Shown one piece after another: positions 23,866 to 32,111 of a DNA stretch of 37,148 bases. The notes below the pieces were generated by a model. The model was not told where the DNA came from and did not search any database. It was given only the letters and a program-made list of their open reading frames with translations. Source of the DNA: Roseibium sediminicola. Its GTDB lineage: Bacteria; Pseudomonadota; Alphaproteobacteria; Rhizobiales; Stappiaceae. Both the position numbers and the translations under genes were made by a program. The stretch spans positions 1 to 37,148 of the forward strand of contig NZ_JALNMJ010000034.1 of NCBI RefSeq assembly GCF_023156505.1, written 5' to 3'. Numbering within the stretch: position 1 is the stretch's first letter; each line of letters opens with the position of its first letter.

Positions 23866-24885
23866 TTAGCGGACCGGCGGTGCGTACATGAAGCCGCCGT
23901 CGTTCCACAGCGCGTTCACGCCGCGGGAGATGCCGAGCGGAGTGTCCGGACCAACGTTTGCGTTGAAGGACTCTTCGTAGTTACCGACGTTCTTGACGAT
24001 GTTGTAGGCCCAGTCGTTGCTGAGGCCGATGGCTTCGCCGAACGCGCCTTCAACGCCCAGCAGGCGCTTGACGGACGGGTTGTCGGAAGACTTCATTTCG
24101 TCAACGTTTTCAGAGGTCACGCCGAGTTCTTCAGCGTTGAGCATGGCGTTGAGGGTCCATTTTGCGATGTTGAACCACTCATCGTCACCCTGACGCACAA
24201 CCGGACCAAGCGGCTCTTTGGAAATGATTTCCGGCAGAACCATGTGATCGCCCGGGTTGGTCAGCTTCAGGCGCTGAGCGTAGAGGCCGGAAGCATCCGT
24301 GGTGTAGACGTCGCAACGGCCGGCGTCATATGCAGCAACAACTTCGTCGGCTTTTTCGAAAGCGACGATTTCGTACGGCATGTTGTTCGCACGGAAGTAG
24401 TCGGCGACGTTCAGCTCGGTCGTGGTACCGGTGTTGGTGCAAACGGATGCGCCGGACAGTTCCAGAGCGGACGTCACGCCCAGGTCCTTGCGAACCATGA
24501 AGCCCTGACCGTCATAGTAGTTCACGCCAGCAAAGTTCAGACCCAGCTGGGTGTCACGGGACATGGTCCAGGTGGTGTTACGGGACAGAACGTCGACTTC
24601 GCCGGACTGCAGAGCGGTGAAGCGCTCCTTAGCAGACAGCGGGGTGTATTTCACAGCGGTGGCATCGCCGAACACGGCAGACGCCATCGCGCGGCAGAGG
24701 TCAACGTCGAGACCGGTCCAGTTCCCCTGAGAATCCGGATTCGAAAAGCCCGGCAGGCCCTGGCTCACGCCACACTGAATGAAGCCCTTAGCCTTGACGT
24801 CTTCCAGCGTCGTTGCACCAGCAGCCGTCGTCGCGGCGACTCCCATAGCAGCGCCGATTACGAGCGGAAGGATTTTTTTCGACAT
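23866..24885 (-). CDS. aapJ: General L-amino acid ABC transporter, periplasmic binding protein
   Basis: A 339-aa solute-binding protein that captures L-amino acids in the periplasm and delivers them to AapQM. The signal peptide covers about residues 1-24 (MSKKILPLVIGAAMGVAATT, cleavage after an Ala-Gly-Ala motif). The mature SBP_bac_3 domain begins TTLEDVKAKGFIQCGVSQG and shows the GLDVDLCRAMASAVFGD motif, the VDVLSRNTTWT hinge and late cysteines. Length is typical. The ATG at 24885 is the start that yields the signal peptide; the frame upstream is non-coding. First gene of aapJQMP; the AT-richer 480-bp region upstream separates it from divergent metC and must contain its promoter. Confidence 0.95.
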   Translation of the reverse strand: MSKKILPLVIGAAMGVAATTAAGATTLEDVKAKGFIQCGVSQGLPGFSNPDSQGNWTGLDVDLCRAMASAVFGDATAVKYTPLSAKERFTALQSGEVDVLSRNTTWTMSRDTQLGLNFAGVNYYDGQGFMVRKDLGVTSALELSGASVCTNTGTTTELNVADYFRANNMPYEIVAFEKADEVVAAYDAGRCDVYTTDASGLYAQRLKLTNPGDHMVLPEIISKEPLGPVVRQGDDEWFNIAKWTLNAMLNAEELGVTSENVDEMKSSDNPSVKRLLGVEGAFGEAIGLSNDWAYNIVKNVGNYEESFNANVGPDTPLGISRGVNALWNDGGFMYAPPVR

Positions 24886-25365
24886 GGATATGCAGCCTTT
24901 ATTTGTTACCCATACTTTTTTTACGTCGGGCCTTCGGAAAGACATCTTCCCCGTCTCGCGTTTCGGACGGTTCCCAGCTTTGACAGCTGTTTCCTCCAGA
25001 TGTCTTTCGTCCCAACCCAACGGCCCCATACGATGGCATTTAGCCGTTCGGGTCAAGTACTTGCTGCAAGTATCTCGTCAAATTTCTGGAGCCCTCCGCC
25101 ATTTCTGACCCGGTTTGATGCACAAACAGCGAACATGGCTAAATCGAATTCATTCAATGCCTAAAAAGGCTTCAATCCATTTAGGCATCCGCGCGTCATG
25201 GTTAACGCCGCCCGTAAAAATCATGGCAGTTTTGACCAGGAGCACACCACAATGTTGCACCTGTTGCAGCCTTTCCGAAGATGACTAAAGTGTGCGCCCT
25301 GAGACGGACCGTTCCGGCCCGCCCTTCCCCAAGCAGTAGTCCCACACGCCCTCACGCGAGAATTC
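24886..25365. promoter_or_regulatory. 480-bp divergent regulatory region between aapJ and metC
   Basis: No plausible gene is present. It holds a 10-bp palindrome CAAGTACTTG (25054-25063) followed by a second CAAGTA, an ACAGCTGT palindrome near 24982-24992, and a long dyad at 25158-25189 listed separately. No confident -35/-10 pair could be assigned to either gene. Two divergent transporter/amino-acid genes sharing so long a gap suggests independent promoters. Confidence 0.5.
25158..25189. promoter_or_regulatory. 9-bp dyad, candidate operator or hairpin in aapJ/metC region
   Basis: ATGCCTAAA (25158-25166) is the exact complement of TTTAGGCAT (25181-25189), separated by 14 bp. The left arm also fits a small alternative hairpin, GCCT-AAAA-AGGC (25160-25171). 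Arms spaced about two helical turns apart suit a dimeric regulator. The site lies 177 bp before metC and about 270 bp before aapJ. Confidence 0.4.
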
Positions 25366-26544
25366 ATGTCCAGTACCGATAGCAAACCGCAGCACAAGGC
25401 CGACACCAGACTTGCCCATGCCGGCCGCGATCCCAGCGCCTTTCACGGATTTGTCAATCCGCCCGTGGTCCATGCCTCGACCGTCCTTTACCCGGACACC
25501 GCCACCATGGTGACCGGCGGCCAGACCTATTCCTATGCCCGCCGGGGCAATCCGACGACCGATTCCCTGGAAGGCGCGCTGAAAGACATTGAGGGCGCGG
25601 CAGGCGTCAAAATCGCCAATTCCGGATTGAATGCCATCGCGCTCGCGATCCTGTCCTGCGTCAAATCCGGCGATCATATCCTGATCGCGGACACGGCCTA
25701 CGGACCGACCCGGCATTTCGCCGACACGGTTCTGCCGGGTATGAAGGTTTCGGTGGAGTACTACGATCCCCAGCTGGGCGCAGGCATCAAGTCCCTGTTC
25801 CGCCCGGAAACCACAGCCGTCTTTACCGAAGCTCCGGGGTCGCTGACCTTCGAGATGCAGGACGTACCGACGATCGCGGCAGCGGCGCATGAGATCGGAG
25901 CCACCGTCCTGATGGACAACACCTGGGCTTCCCCGCTCTACTGCCAGCCACTGACCCTGGGGGTCGATCTGTCGATCCAGGCCGGAACGAAATATATCGT
26001 CGGCCACTCCGACGCCACGCTCGGCACGATCGCTGCCAGCGAAAAGGCCTGGAAAGGGCTCGACACGCTTTATGGCGCCATGGGCTGCCATGTGGCGCCG
26101 GACGACATCTTTCTCGGCCTGCGCGGCCTGCGCACCCTGTCGGTAAGGCTGGAGCGCCACCAGCGCAACACCCGCACTGTCCTGGACTGGCTCGGCAACC
26201 AGGCACCTGTCGCCCGGATCCGTTATCCGGGGCTGGAAACAGATCCCGGGCATGCCATCTGGAAACGCGACTTTTCCGGCGCTTCCGGTCTATGTGCCTT
26301 CGATTTCGCAGCCGGGGCGACCCAGGAACAGACGTTTGCGTTCCTCGACGCACTGACCCTGTTCGGCCTCGGATATTCCTGGGGCGGTTTTGAAAGCCTC
26401 GCCATTCCGGTCCGCCTCAAGGGCATGCGCTCGGTGGCGGATGTCGATCCGCAGTTCCAGTCCGTGCGCCTGCATATCGGCCTGGAAGATCCGGAAGACC
26501 TGATCAACGACCTGGACCAGGCCCTGATGAAAGCGTTCGGCTGA
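25366..26544 (+). CDS. metC: Cystathionine beta-lyase
   Basis: A 392-aa PLP enzyme that cleaves cystathionine to homocysteine, pyruvate and ammonia. It belongs to the same superfamily as metY at 2736 but is the MetC type: length about 390, LAHAGRDPSAFHGFVNPPVV at the N-terminus, YARRGNPTT as the PLP/substrate segment, VLMDNTWASPLY near residue 183, and the PLP-lysine motif IQAGTKYIVGHSDATLG near 205. SWGGFESL and RLHIGLEDPEDLINDLDQAL near the end are typical. The ATG at 25366 has only a weak GAG upstream. Divergent from aapJ. Confidence 0.93.
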   Translation: MSSTDSKPQHKADTRLAHAGRDPSAFHGFVNPPVVHASTVLYPDTATMVTGGQTYSYARRGNPTTDSLEGALKDIEGAAGVKIANSGLNAIALAILSCVKSGDHILIADTAYGPTRHFADTVLPGMKVSVEYYDPQLGAGIKSLFRPETTAVFTEAPGSLTFEMQDVPTIAAAAHEIGATVLMDNTWASPLYCQPLTLGVDLSIQAGTKYIVGHSDATLGTIAASEKAWKGLDTLYGAMGCHVAPDDIFLGLRGLRTLSVRLERHQRNTRTVLDWLGNQAPVARIRYPGLETDPGHAIWKRDFSGASGLCAFDFAAGATQEQTFAFLDALTLFGLGYSWGGFESLAIPVRLKGMRSVADVDPQFQSVRLHIGLEDPEDLINDLDQALMKAFG

Positions 26545-26565
26545 GCCAGATGACGGACGGCCCGG

Positions 26566-26880
26566 TCAGATCGCCGGGTCGTCCCGCTTTTCCTTGATGA
26601 TCAACCAGATGTTGCGGAAATAGATCAGAAGCCCGAGCCCCTGCCCCGCGATAAAGACCGGATCCTGGCGCTGGATGGCATAGACCAGCAGCAAAGACCC
26701 GCCGGCAATGGAAAAGAACCAGAACGCCACCGGCACGATGGAGCGGCCGACGCGCTCGGACGCGATCCACTGAATGACGAAGCGCATCATGAACATGAAC
26801 TGGGCGACAAAACCCAGGATGATCCAGAAATCGAATTGCTGGACAAAGACGGCGTGTAGCCAGTTGAGAAGAGCGTCCAT
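26566..26880 (-). CDS. Lipid A biosynthesis N-terminal domain (LAB_N) small membrane protein
   Basis: A 104-aa protein with about three transmembrane helices matching LAB_N: FWIILGFVAQFMFMMRFVIQW, then SERVGRSIVPVAFWFFSIAGG and LLIYFRNIWLI. Stand-alone LAB_N proteins often accompany GT2 and GT39 enzymes for lipid A decoration and are thought to act in the same membrane complex. The ATG at 26880 lacks an evident ribosome-binding site but matches the family start. Last gene of the minus-strand set GT39-PAP2-GT2-LAB_N, 62 bp after GT2. Confidence 0.88.
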   Translation of the reverse strand: MDALLNWLHAVFVQQFDFWIILGFVAQFMFMMRFVIQWIASERVGRSIVPVAFWFFSIAGGSLLLVYAIQRQDPVFIAGQGLGLLIYFRNIWLIIKEKRDDPAI

Positions 26881-26942
26881 GGGAAGGTCCGGTCAGTTTC
26901 GGGGTGATGGCCCCCGTGTCTTGTTGTTTTCTGTGGCGGAAA

Positions 26943-27704
26943 TCAGGTGAGTGGCCGCACTTGCGGGATTTTTTTGCGCCGGCGGCGCAGCCACCACACA
27001 CCGAAGAGATCCAGGACGCCGATCAGGGCGCGATCGAAAATGCCATATTTGGACGTTCCATGCCGGCGTTGGCGGTCCTGCACGTCGATATGGGTAACGC
27101 CATAGCCTTCGCGGATCACCAGGGCAGGCAGAAACCGGTGCCAGCTGTCGAAATAGGGCAGCTGCAAAAAGATCTCGCGGCGCAGGGCTTTCAGGCCACA
27201 GCCGCTGTCGCGGGTATTGTCACGAAGGATCGCGCCGCGCAGCTTGTTTGCAAACCGCGAGGCATAGCGCTTGGCAAGGCTCGCCTTGCGGCCAAGCCTC
27301 TGGCCGGCGGCAAGCGCAACCGCCGGACCGGCGGCCTCCAGCGCATCGAGCAGCTCCGGAATATAGGCCGGATTGTTTTCGCCGTCGCCGTCGATGGTCG
27401 CGACCACATCGCCGCGGGCATGCTGCACGCCGGTGCGCACCGCGCAGCTCTGACCGCAGGATGTCTCGTGCCGGATCGGCCGCAGCCAGTCATGGGTGGC
27501 GGCATAGTCCTGCAGCACGATATCGGTCCCGTCCGAGGAGCCGTCATCGATGACGATCACTTCAAAGCGCCGCCCCGTCAGCGCCGCCTCGATCTCATCC
27601 AGAAGGATAGGAAGGTTCTCGGCTTCATCCTTGGCGGGCACCACAACCGTCACTTCAAGCGCACCCTTGCCGGCCGCGAGGATATCCTGAAAGCTTTGTG
27701 TCAT
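26943..27704 (-). CDS. Glycosyltransferase family 2, polyprenyl-phosphate sugar synthase type
   Basis: A 253-aa GT-A enzyme expected to move a sugar from a nucleotide donor to a polyprenyl phosphate on the cytoplasmic face. Motifs: TVVVPAKDEAENLPILLDEI, VIVIDDGSSDGTD, the DGDGENNP metal-binding Asp motif near residue 105, and the DPM1-type SGCGLKALRREIF segment near 165. There is no C-terminal TM pair, only a basic, amphipathic end (WWLRRRRKKIP). Its ATG overlaps the PAP2 stop (ATGA) and has GGAAAG upstream. With the GT39 protein it forms the usual pair: GT2 charges the lipid and GT39 uses it in the periplasm. The sugar is unknown. Confidence 0.9.
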   Translation of the reverse strand: MTQSFQDILAAGKGALEVTVVVPAKDEAENLPILLDEIEAALTGRRFEVIVIDDGSSDGTDIVLQDYAATHDWLRPIRHETSCGQSCAVRTGVQHARGDVVATIDGDGENNPAYIPELLDALEAAGPAVALAAGQRLGRKASLAKRYASRFANKLRGAILRDNTRDSGCGLKALRREIFLQLPYFDSWHRFLPALVIREGYGVTHIDVQDRQRRHGTSKYGIFDRALIGVLDLFGVWWLRRRRKKIPQVRPLT

Positions 27705-28612
27705 GCGTCTTTCCGTTCCGTGTCTTCGGTACTGCCCGTCTCAATCGCAACGCGATCGCCGCCGCGCTGACCGCGCAGGACCTGCCAGCTTGCCCGCAGA
27801 CACGCTTTTGCGGAGCGCCAGGACATGTTGGGTTCGATCTTGCCCGCGGATGTCAGATGAAACCCGATCCGCCGCCGCGCCATCGCGCGCACCGTGAAAA
27901 AGGTGAAAGTCATGCCGAGCAACGTGCCGGCAATGACATCGCTCGGGTAATGCGCCCCGACCATAACGCGGCTGAAGGCCAGCCAGAAGGCAGCGACAAT
28001 GATCAGCCAACGGTAAGCCGGGAAGATAAAGGCCAGCGCCGTAGCGAGGGCGGCAACGGTGGTCGAGTGTCCCGACGGGAAACTCGTAAAGGTGCCGTCA
28101 AAGGCCAGGAAATCGAACCGCACCGGGCCAACCTCTTCATAGAGTTTCGGACGGGCGCGGCCGAGCGACCATTTGAAGGCGATCGCCAGAAGGCCGGTTG
28201 CTGCGACTGTATAAAAAATGAAAGCGGCATAGGTGAAAAGGGAGCCGATCGCCATGCGCAGGCGAAAACTGTAGCGTCCCGCTTCCAGGGCGAGCAGCGC
28301 CAGGCAGGTGATGCCGGTAGAGACCAGGATCCAGTCCGCCTTGCCAATGTCGGTGAAGGTCCGAAACGCGGACCTGTATTCGCCCGGAAGCGAACGCAGC
28401 CAGGGATAGGTCGGCACATCAAACGCCACGACGGCGATGCCGACCGTCAGCAGCAGCACCGCCAGAATGTCCTGGGGGCGTTGCCCGGGCGGCAGCGGAT
28501 CGCGGTTCTGATAGGCGCGCTCCTTGCGGCCCGAGAACAGGATCGCAGCGCGCCGCATATTCCCGCGCATGCGCGCCAGAATATGCCAGACATATTTACT
28601 GCTGCTCTGCAT
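27701..28612 (-). CDS. PAP2-family membrane phosphatase
   Basis: A 303-aa integral membrane acid phosphatase with about six helices and the three catalytic motifs: KWSLGRARPKLY (K-x6-RP), PSGHSTT, and SRVMVGAHYPSDV (SR-x5-H-x3-D). Relatives include LpxE/LpxF lipid A phosphatases and polyprenyl-diphosphate phosphatases. Beside lipid-sugar transferases it could dephosphorylate lipid A before decoration or recycle the carrier lipid. The start at 28612 overlaps the GT39 end by 17 bases; Met codons at 28570 and 28558 are alternatives, with the first TM segment only after residue about 45. Its stop overlaps the GT2 start by 4 bases. Confidence 0.88.
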   Translation of the reverse strand: MQSSSKYVWHILARMRGNMRRAAILFSGRKERAYQNRDPLPPGQRPQDILAVLLLTVGIAVVAFDVPTYPWLRSLPGEYRSAFRTFTDIGKADWILVSTGITCLALLALEAGRYSFRLRMAIGSLFTYAAFIFYTVAATGLLAIAFKWSLGRARPKLYEEVGPVRFDFLAFDGTFTSFPSGHSTTVAALATALAFIFPAYRWLIIVAAFWLAFSRVMVGAHYPSDVIAGTLLGMTFTFFTVRAMARRRIGFHLTSAGKIEPNMSWRSAKACLRASWQVLRGQRGGDRVAIETGSTEDTERKDA

Positions 28613-30425
28613 TGCCGTTTTCTGTGTCCGTGACCGACTTGGCGTTCTGGTAAAGAGTGATCCTGACGTCTTTGCCGCCATTAATGTTGAGGCCGTCTAC
28701 CTCTTTTCCCGCCTTGGGCACAAGTCCAAACTCGGATGCTGCCTCGTCAAAAGCGGCTTGTTCCCGGCTTTCTATGGCTGCAATCCGGCAGCTGCCAGGC
28801 ACAGCCGAAGCCGGATCGGCCAGGAATTCGGCAGCCTGCCTGGGCGACAAGATCCGGGTCGCAGTGCCTTCCAGAAAGATGAAACTGGGCTCATGGAAGC
28901 CTGAGGTGACCACTTCACGGGTGGCTTTGTCCGCACATCCGGGGATCTCGTCCAGCGCCGCGACAAGGCGCGGACTGACCCAGATCGGTGTCAGTGCCGG
29001 ACCGACAAAGCCCCAGACACCCACGGCTACGCAGATAGCGGTCAAGGTCACGGCCGGCATAGCGTAAAGCGACGGGCCGCGCAGCAGCCGGGCGGCGGCG
29101 GCAAATCCGAAAACAGCTCCGAGTGCAACAATGACCGCCCCCGGCGGCGATGGCCAGACGCCGAGCAGGACCGGACCGGCAAAAGCGGCAACGGCAAGGC
29201 CGAGCGCGGGCAAGGCGGTCAGCACCGCCGCGATCCACCTGACCCAGCTCCGCGTTGCGGTTCCGGCGCCTTCGATCATGGCGGCGGCAACCGGCAACGC
29301 CAGGGCCGGCAGAAGCGGCATGGTGTAATGCGGCAGCTTGGTCGCCACGAGTTCGAAAATGACCCAGCTCGGGACAAACCAGGCGACGGCGAAGATCACA
29401 AGCGGGCTTTTGCGCTCCTGCCAGATAAGCGGCAGGGCAATCAGGAAGAAGGCCGGCAGCGGCCAGAAAACGCCGAACATTGCCGCCAGATGGGTGAGCG
29501 GCGGTGCACCATGCCCCTCCTGCCCCTGCCCGACCTTGCCGAGCAGATCCTTGCCGATGGCCTCGGTGAAGAACGTGCCATCGGTCGCGATCCAGATCGC
29601 AACGAACCACGGCGACACCAGAAGCACAAACCAGAGCAGGCCGACCAGTGGCGACGCCGCCTTGAACCAGGCGAACTTGCGCGTGAGCGCAAACAGACCG
29701 ACCACCGTCAGACCGATCACCATCGGCCCAACCGGCCCCTTGATCAGCACGCTGGCGGCGAGCGCGGTCCAGAACACAAAACTGAGGCTCCACAGCCGCC
29801 TGCCCGGGTTCTTCAGCCAAATCCGCGCCAGAGCGCCCTGTGCGATGATGATCGTGGCCAGCAGCACGGCGTCGGTCTTGGCGAGACGGGCCTCGACCCC
29901 GACGATAATCGCCAGGGCGACAAACCCGCCAACCAGAAGGGCACCGGCGGGCCCCATGAAGGCACGGGCCAGCCAGAAGGCCGCCAGCACGCTCAAGGTC
30001 GCGCCGACGAGTGACGGCACCCGGTACACCCAGAGCGGCGCCTCGGCGCCCTTGCCCGAGAGCTTGGCCGATGCAGCCTGAAGCCAGTAGATACCGACAG
30101 GTTTCTTGTGCCGGGCCTCCTCCTGAAAGCGGATATCGACATAGTCTTCCGTTTCCAGCATCTGTTTGGTCGCCTGGGTGAAACGTGGTTCGTCCCGGTC
30201 CAGAGGCGGCACGGTCCACTGCCCCGGCACGAACAGGACAAGCGACAGGAGAAGCAGCAGGAACGGTGCTGTGATGTCGTGACCGAACACATGCAGCCAG
30301 ACCGGCTTGCGTGGCGGCTTGGGCGGTTCTGCTGTCGCGGCATGCGCGTCCTTGCCCGCTTCGGCCTTTGGCTCGCCTGTCTGCGTTTCTGCGCCTTGCA
30401 TGTCGGTGTCGTTCTTGTCCGCCAT
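28596..30425 (-). CDS. Glycosyltransferase family 39 (ArnT-like) membrane protein
   Basis: A 609-aa multispanning (about 12 helices) GT-C enzyme that takes a sugar from a polyprenyl-phosphate donor in the periplasm. The first loop after TM1 has the catalytic acidic motif in PPLDRDEPRFTQATKQML (near residue 75), matching the DE-x-R pattern of ArnT/PMT proteins. The cytoplasmic N-terminal 40 residues are charged and Ala/Pro-rich, and a soluble periplasmic C-terminal domain (about 490-609) follows the last helix. The ATG at 30425 is used; a TTG one codon earlier also exists. First gene of a four-gene minus-strand operon with PAP2, GT2 and LAB_N, probably for lipid A or LPS decoration. It is divergent from the cpdA-like gene. 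Confidence 0.9.
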   Translation of the reverse strand: MADKNDTDMQGAETQTGEPKAEAGKDAHAATAEPPKPPRKPVWLHVFGHDITAPFLLLLLSLVLFVPGQWTVPPLDRDEPRFTQATKQMLETEDYVDIRFQEEARHKKPVGIYWLQAASAKLSGKGAEAPLWVYRVPSLVGATLSVLAAFWLARAFMGPAGALLVGGFVALAIIVGVEARLAKTDAVLLATIIIAQGALARIWLKNPGRRLWSLSFVFWTALAASVLIKGPVGPMVIGLTVVGLFALTRKFAWFKAASPLVGLLWFVLLVSPWFVAIWIATDGTFFTEAIGKDLLGKVGQGQEGHGAPPLTHLAAMFGVFWPLPAFFLIALPLIWQERKSPLVIFAVAWFVPSWVIFELVATKLPHYTMPLLPALALPVAAAMIEGAGTATRSWVRWIAAVLTALPALGLAVAAFAGPVLLGVWPSPPGAVIVALGAVFGFAAAARLLRGPSLYAMPAVTLTAICVAVGVWGFVGPALTPIWVSPRLVAALDEIPGCADKATREVVTSGFHEPSFIFLEGTATRILSPRQAAEFLADPASAVPGSCRIAAIESREQAAFDEAASEFGLVPKAGKEVDGLNINGGKDVRITLYQNAKSVTDTENGNAEQQ

Positions 30426-30581
30426 CAATTCAACTATCCAGTCCTTGCCCGGGAACCTTTGCCCCGTCTTGCCGGTTTCTCCTACATCAGCTTTTCAAAA
30501 AGGGAAACAAGTGCTTGCCCTCCAGCCCTGCTGAGCTATCGTCCGGCAAGCTGAAACGTCGAAGATTCTCCAAGGTTTCCG

Positions 30582-31418
30582 ATGACCCTGATTGCCCATA
30601 TGACCGATCTGCATTTGCGCCCGAGAGGTCTTGCCTGTTACCGCGTTTCGGACACCAACATGCTGGCGGAACGCGCCATCAGGGCTTTGCAAGCTCTGGA
30701 CACGCGTCCGGACGCGCTGGTCATCACCGGCGACCTGACCGACCGGAGCGATCCTAGGGAATATGCTGTCGCAAGACAGCTTCTGTCCCGGCTGCAAATG
30801 CCCATTTACCTGCTTCCGGGCAATCATGACAGCACGGACGGCATGCGGCGTGAAATGGCCGGCTATCCGGGCCTGTCGGAAACGGGCGATGGCAAGATCT
30901 GCTACACCGCCGATATCGGCGCCTGCCGCCTGGTTGTGCTCGACACCCATCTTGCCGGCAGTCCCTGTGGTGAACTGGGCCGGGAACAGCTTGCGTGGCT
31001 CAACGCCAGATTGCATGAGGATCGCCGGCCCACCCTGATCGCCCTGCATCATCCGCCTGCGCTCAGCGGGATCCGCCACATGGATGCCATCGGCCTAACG
31101 GATGCCGCCGCGCTCGCGGAGGTCCTGTCGCCGCATGCCCATGTCGAACGGATTTTGTGCGGGCATCTGCACAGGCCCATCATCGCCAGTTTTGCCGGCA
31201 AGGTCATGACGCTTGCACCCAGCACCGGCCACCAGGTCGTGCTTGATCTGACGGAAGAAAGCCCGGCGCAGTTCAATTTCGAGCCGCCTGCCTATTTCCT
31301 GCACTATCACTCGGTTGAGACAGGGGTCGTCTCCCATATGGCTTATGTGGAAAATTTCCCTGGCCCCTTTAGCTTCTATGCCGATGACGGCGTTGTCTGG
31401 CCGGGAGACGAAACCTGA
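30582..31418 (+). CDS. Calcineurin-like phosphoesterase, CpdA-type
   Basis: A 278-aa metallophosphoesterase of the class III cyclic-nucleotide phosphodiesterase group. The two-metal motifs are complete: MTDLHL (D-x-H) near residue 7, VITGDLTDRSD (GD-x2-D) near 48, LLPGNHDST (GNH-D) near 80, LHHPP near 150 and GHLHRP near 190. By analogy it hydrolyses 3',5'-cAMP, though relatives act on other phosphodiesters. AAGG lies 8 bases before the ATG. Its TGA shares one base with the ATG of the CAP-domain lipoprotein gene, so the two are translationally coupled. Substrate not proven. Confidence 0.87.
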   Translation: MTLIAHMTDLHLRPRGLACYRVSDTNMLAERAIRALQALDTRPDALVITGDLTDRSDPREYAVARQLLSRLQMPIYLLPGNHDSTDGMRREMAGYPGLSETGDGKICYTADIGACRLVVLDTHLAGSPCGELGREQLAWLNARLHEDRRPTLIALHHPPALSGIRHMDAIGLTDAAALAEVLSPHAHVERILCGHLHRPIIASFAGKVMTLAPSTGHQVVLDLTEESPAQFNFEPPAYFLHYHSVETGVVSHMAYVENFPGPFSFYADDGVVWPGDET

Positions 31419-31966
31419 TGCACCAGTTGAACAGCCTCAGACCGTTCGCCGCCACGCTGCTGGTTGTCATGTCGACCTTGTTGCTTGCCGCCTGCGGCGC
31501 CCTACCGGGTGCCGGCGACCTTGAGGACAAGACGGTGCTGGCCAATCAGCCGGTCGACCAGACCCGGATGCTGACTAAACTCAACGCCTACCGGCAACAG
31601 CACGGACTTCCTGCCCTGCGGCTCGATCCGGAACTGGATCAGGTGTCGCAGAAAATGGCGCGCCATATTGCCGAACGCGACAGCATGCAGACCTGGGCCC
31701 ACAGCGCCTTCGGCCTGTCGCAGCGCCTGGACAAGGCTGGTTATGCCAATTACGCGGCCGCGGAAAACCTTGGCGCAGGGTATGCCGATCTCGACGCGGC
31801 CTTCCGGGGCTGGCAAGGATCCGAAGGTCACAACAAGAATCTGCTCAATCCCTATGTCACCCGTGTCGGTATCGCCAGGACCAACAGGAACACCGGGAAA
31901 TGGCGGAATTTCTGGGTGATGACCCTCGCCCGCCCCTACGCGGACGGACGGCCGAGCGTAAGGTGA
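31418..31966 (+). CDS. CAP-domain (SCP/PR-1-like) lipoprotein
   Basis: A 182-aa exported lipoprotein. The signal peptide ends in the lipobox LLAAC (Cys at about residue 26), and the CAP fold runs from about 50 to 175. Visible elements are LTKLNAYRQQHGLPALRLDPEL, the His/Glu cavity residues in WAHSAFGLSQRL and AAENLGAG, and the GHNKNLLNPYVTRVGIA segment. Bacterial CAP proteins are widespread, and the role of most is unknown. It is translationally coupled to the phosphodiesterase by a one-base overlap and followed by a GC-rich hairpin. Confidence 0.88.
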   Translation: MHQLNSLRPFAATLLVVMSTLLLAACGALPGAGDLEDKTVLANQPVDQTRMLTKLNAYRQQHGLPALRLDPELDQVSQKMARHIAERDSMQTWAHSAFGLSQRLDKAGYANYAAAENLGAGYADLDAAFRGWQGSEGHNKNLLNPYVTRVGIARTNRNTGKWRNFWVMTLARPYADGRPSVR

Positions 31967-31971
31967 AAAAA

Positions 31972-31989
31972 GGCGGGGATCTCCCCGCC
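31972..31989 (+). terminator. GC-rich hairpin after the CAP lipoprotein gene
   Basis: GGCGGGGA (31972-31979) and TCCCCGCC (31982-31989) make an 8-bp stem, with the two central pairs probably opened to form the loop. It begins 5 bases after the stop codon. Only a short TTTC-rich stretch follows some 7 bases later, so termination strength is uncertain. Confidence 0.55.
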
Positions 31990-32111
31990 ATCAAGTTTCT
32001 TCCAGAGTTTGGATGACCCAGTCGCCATCCGGACACTTGCCAGCAAAAACCTGAATACAAGAGTCATGTTTTGTTATCGTCCAAGGAGCCGGTTGTCAAA
32101 CACCCCAGGTT

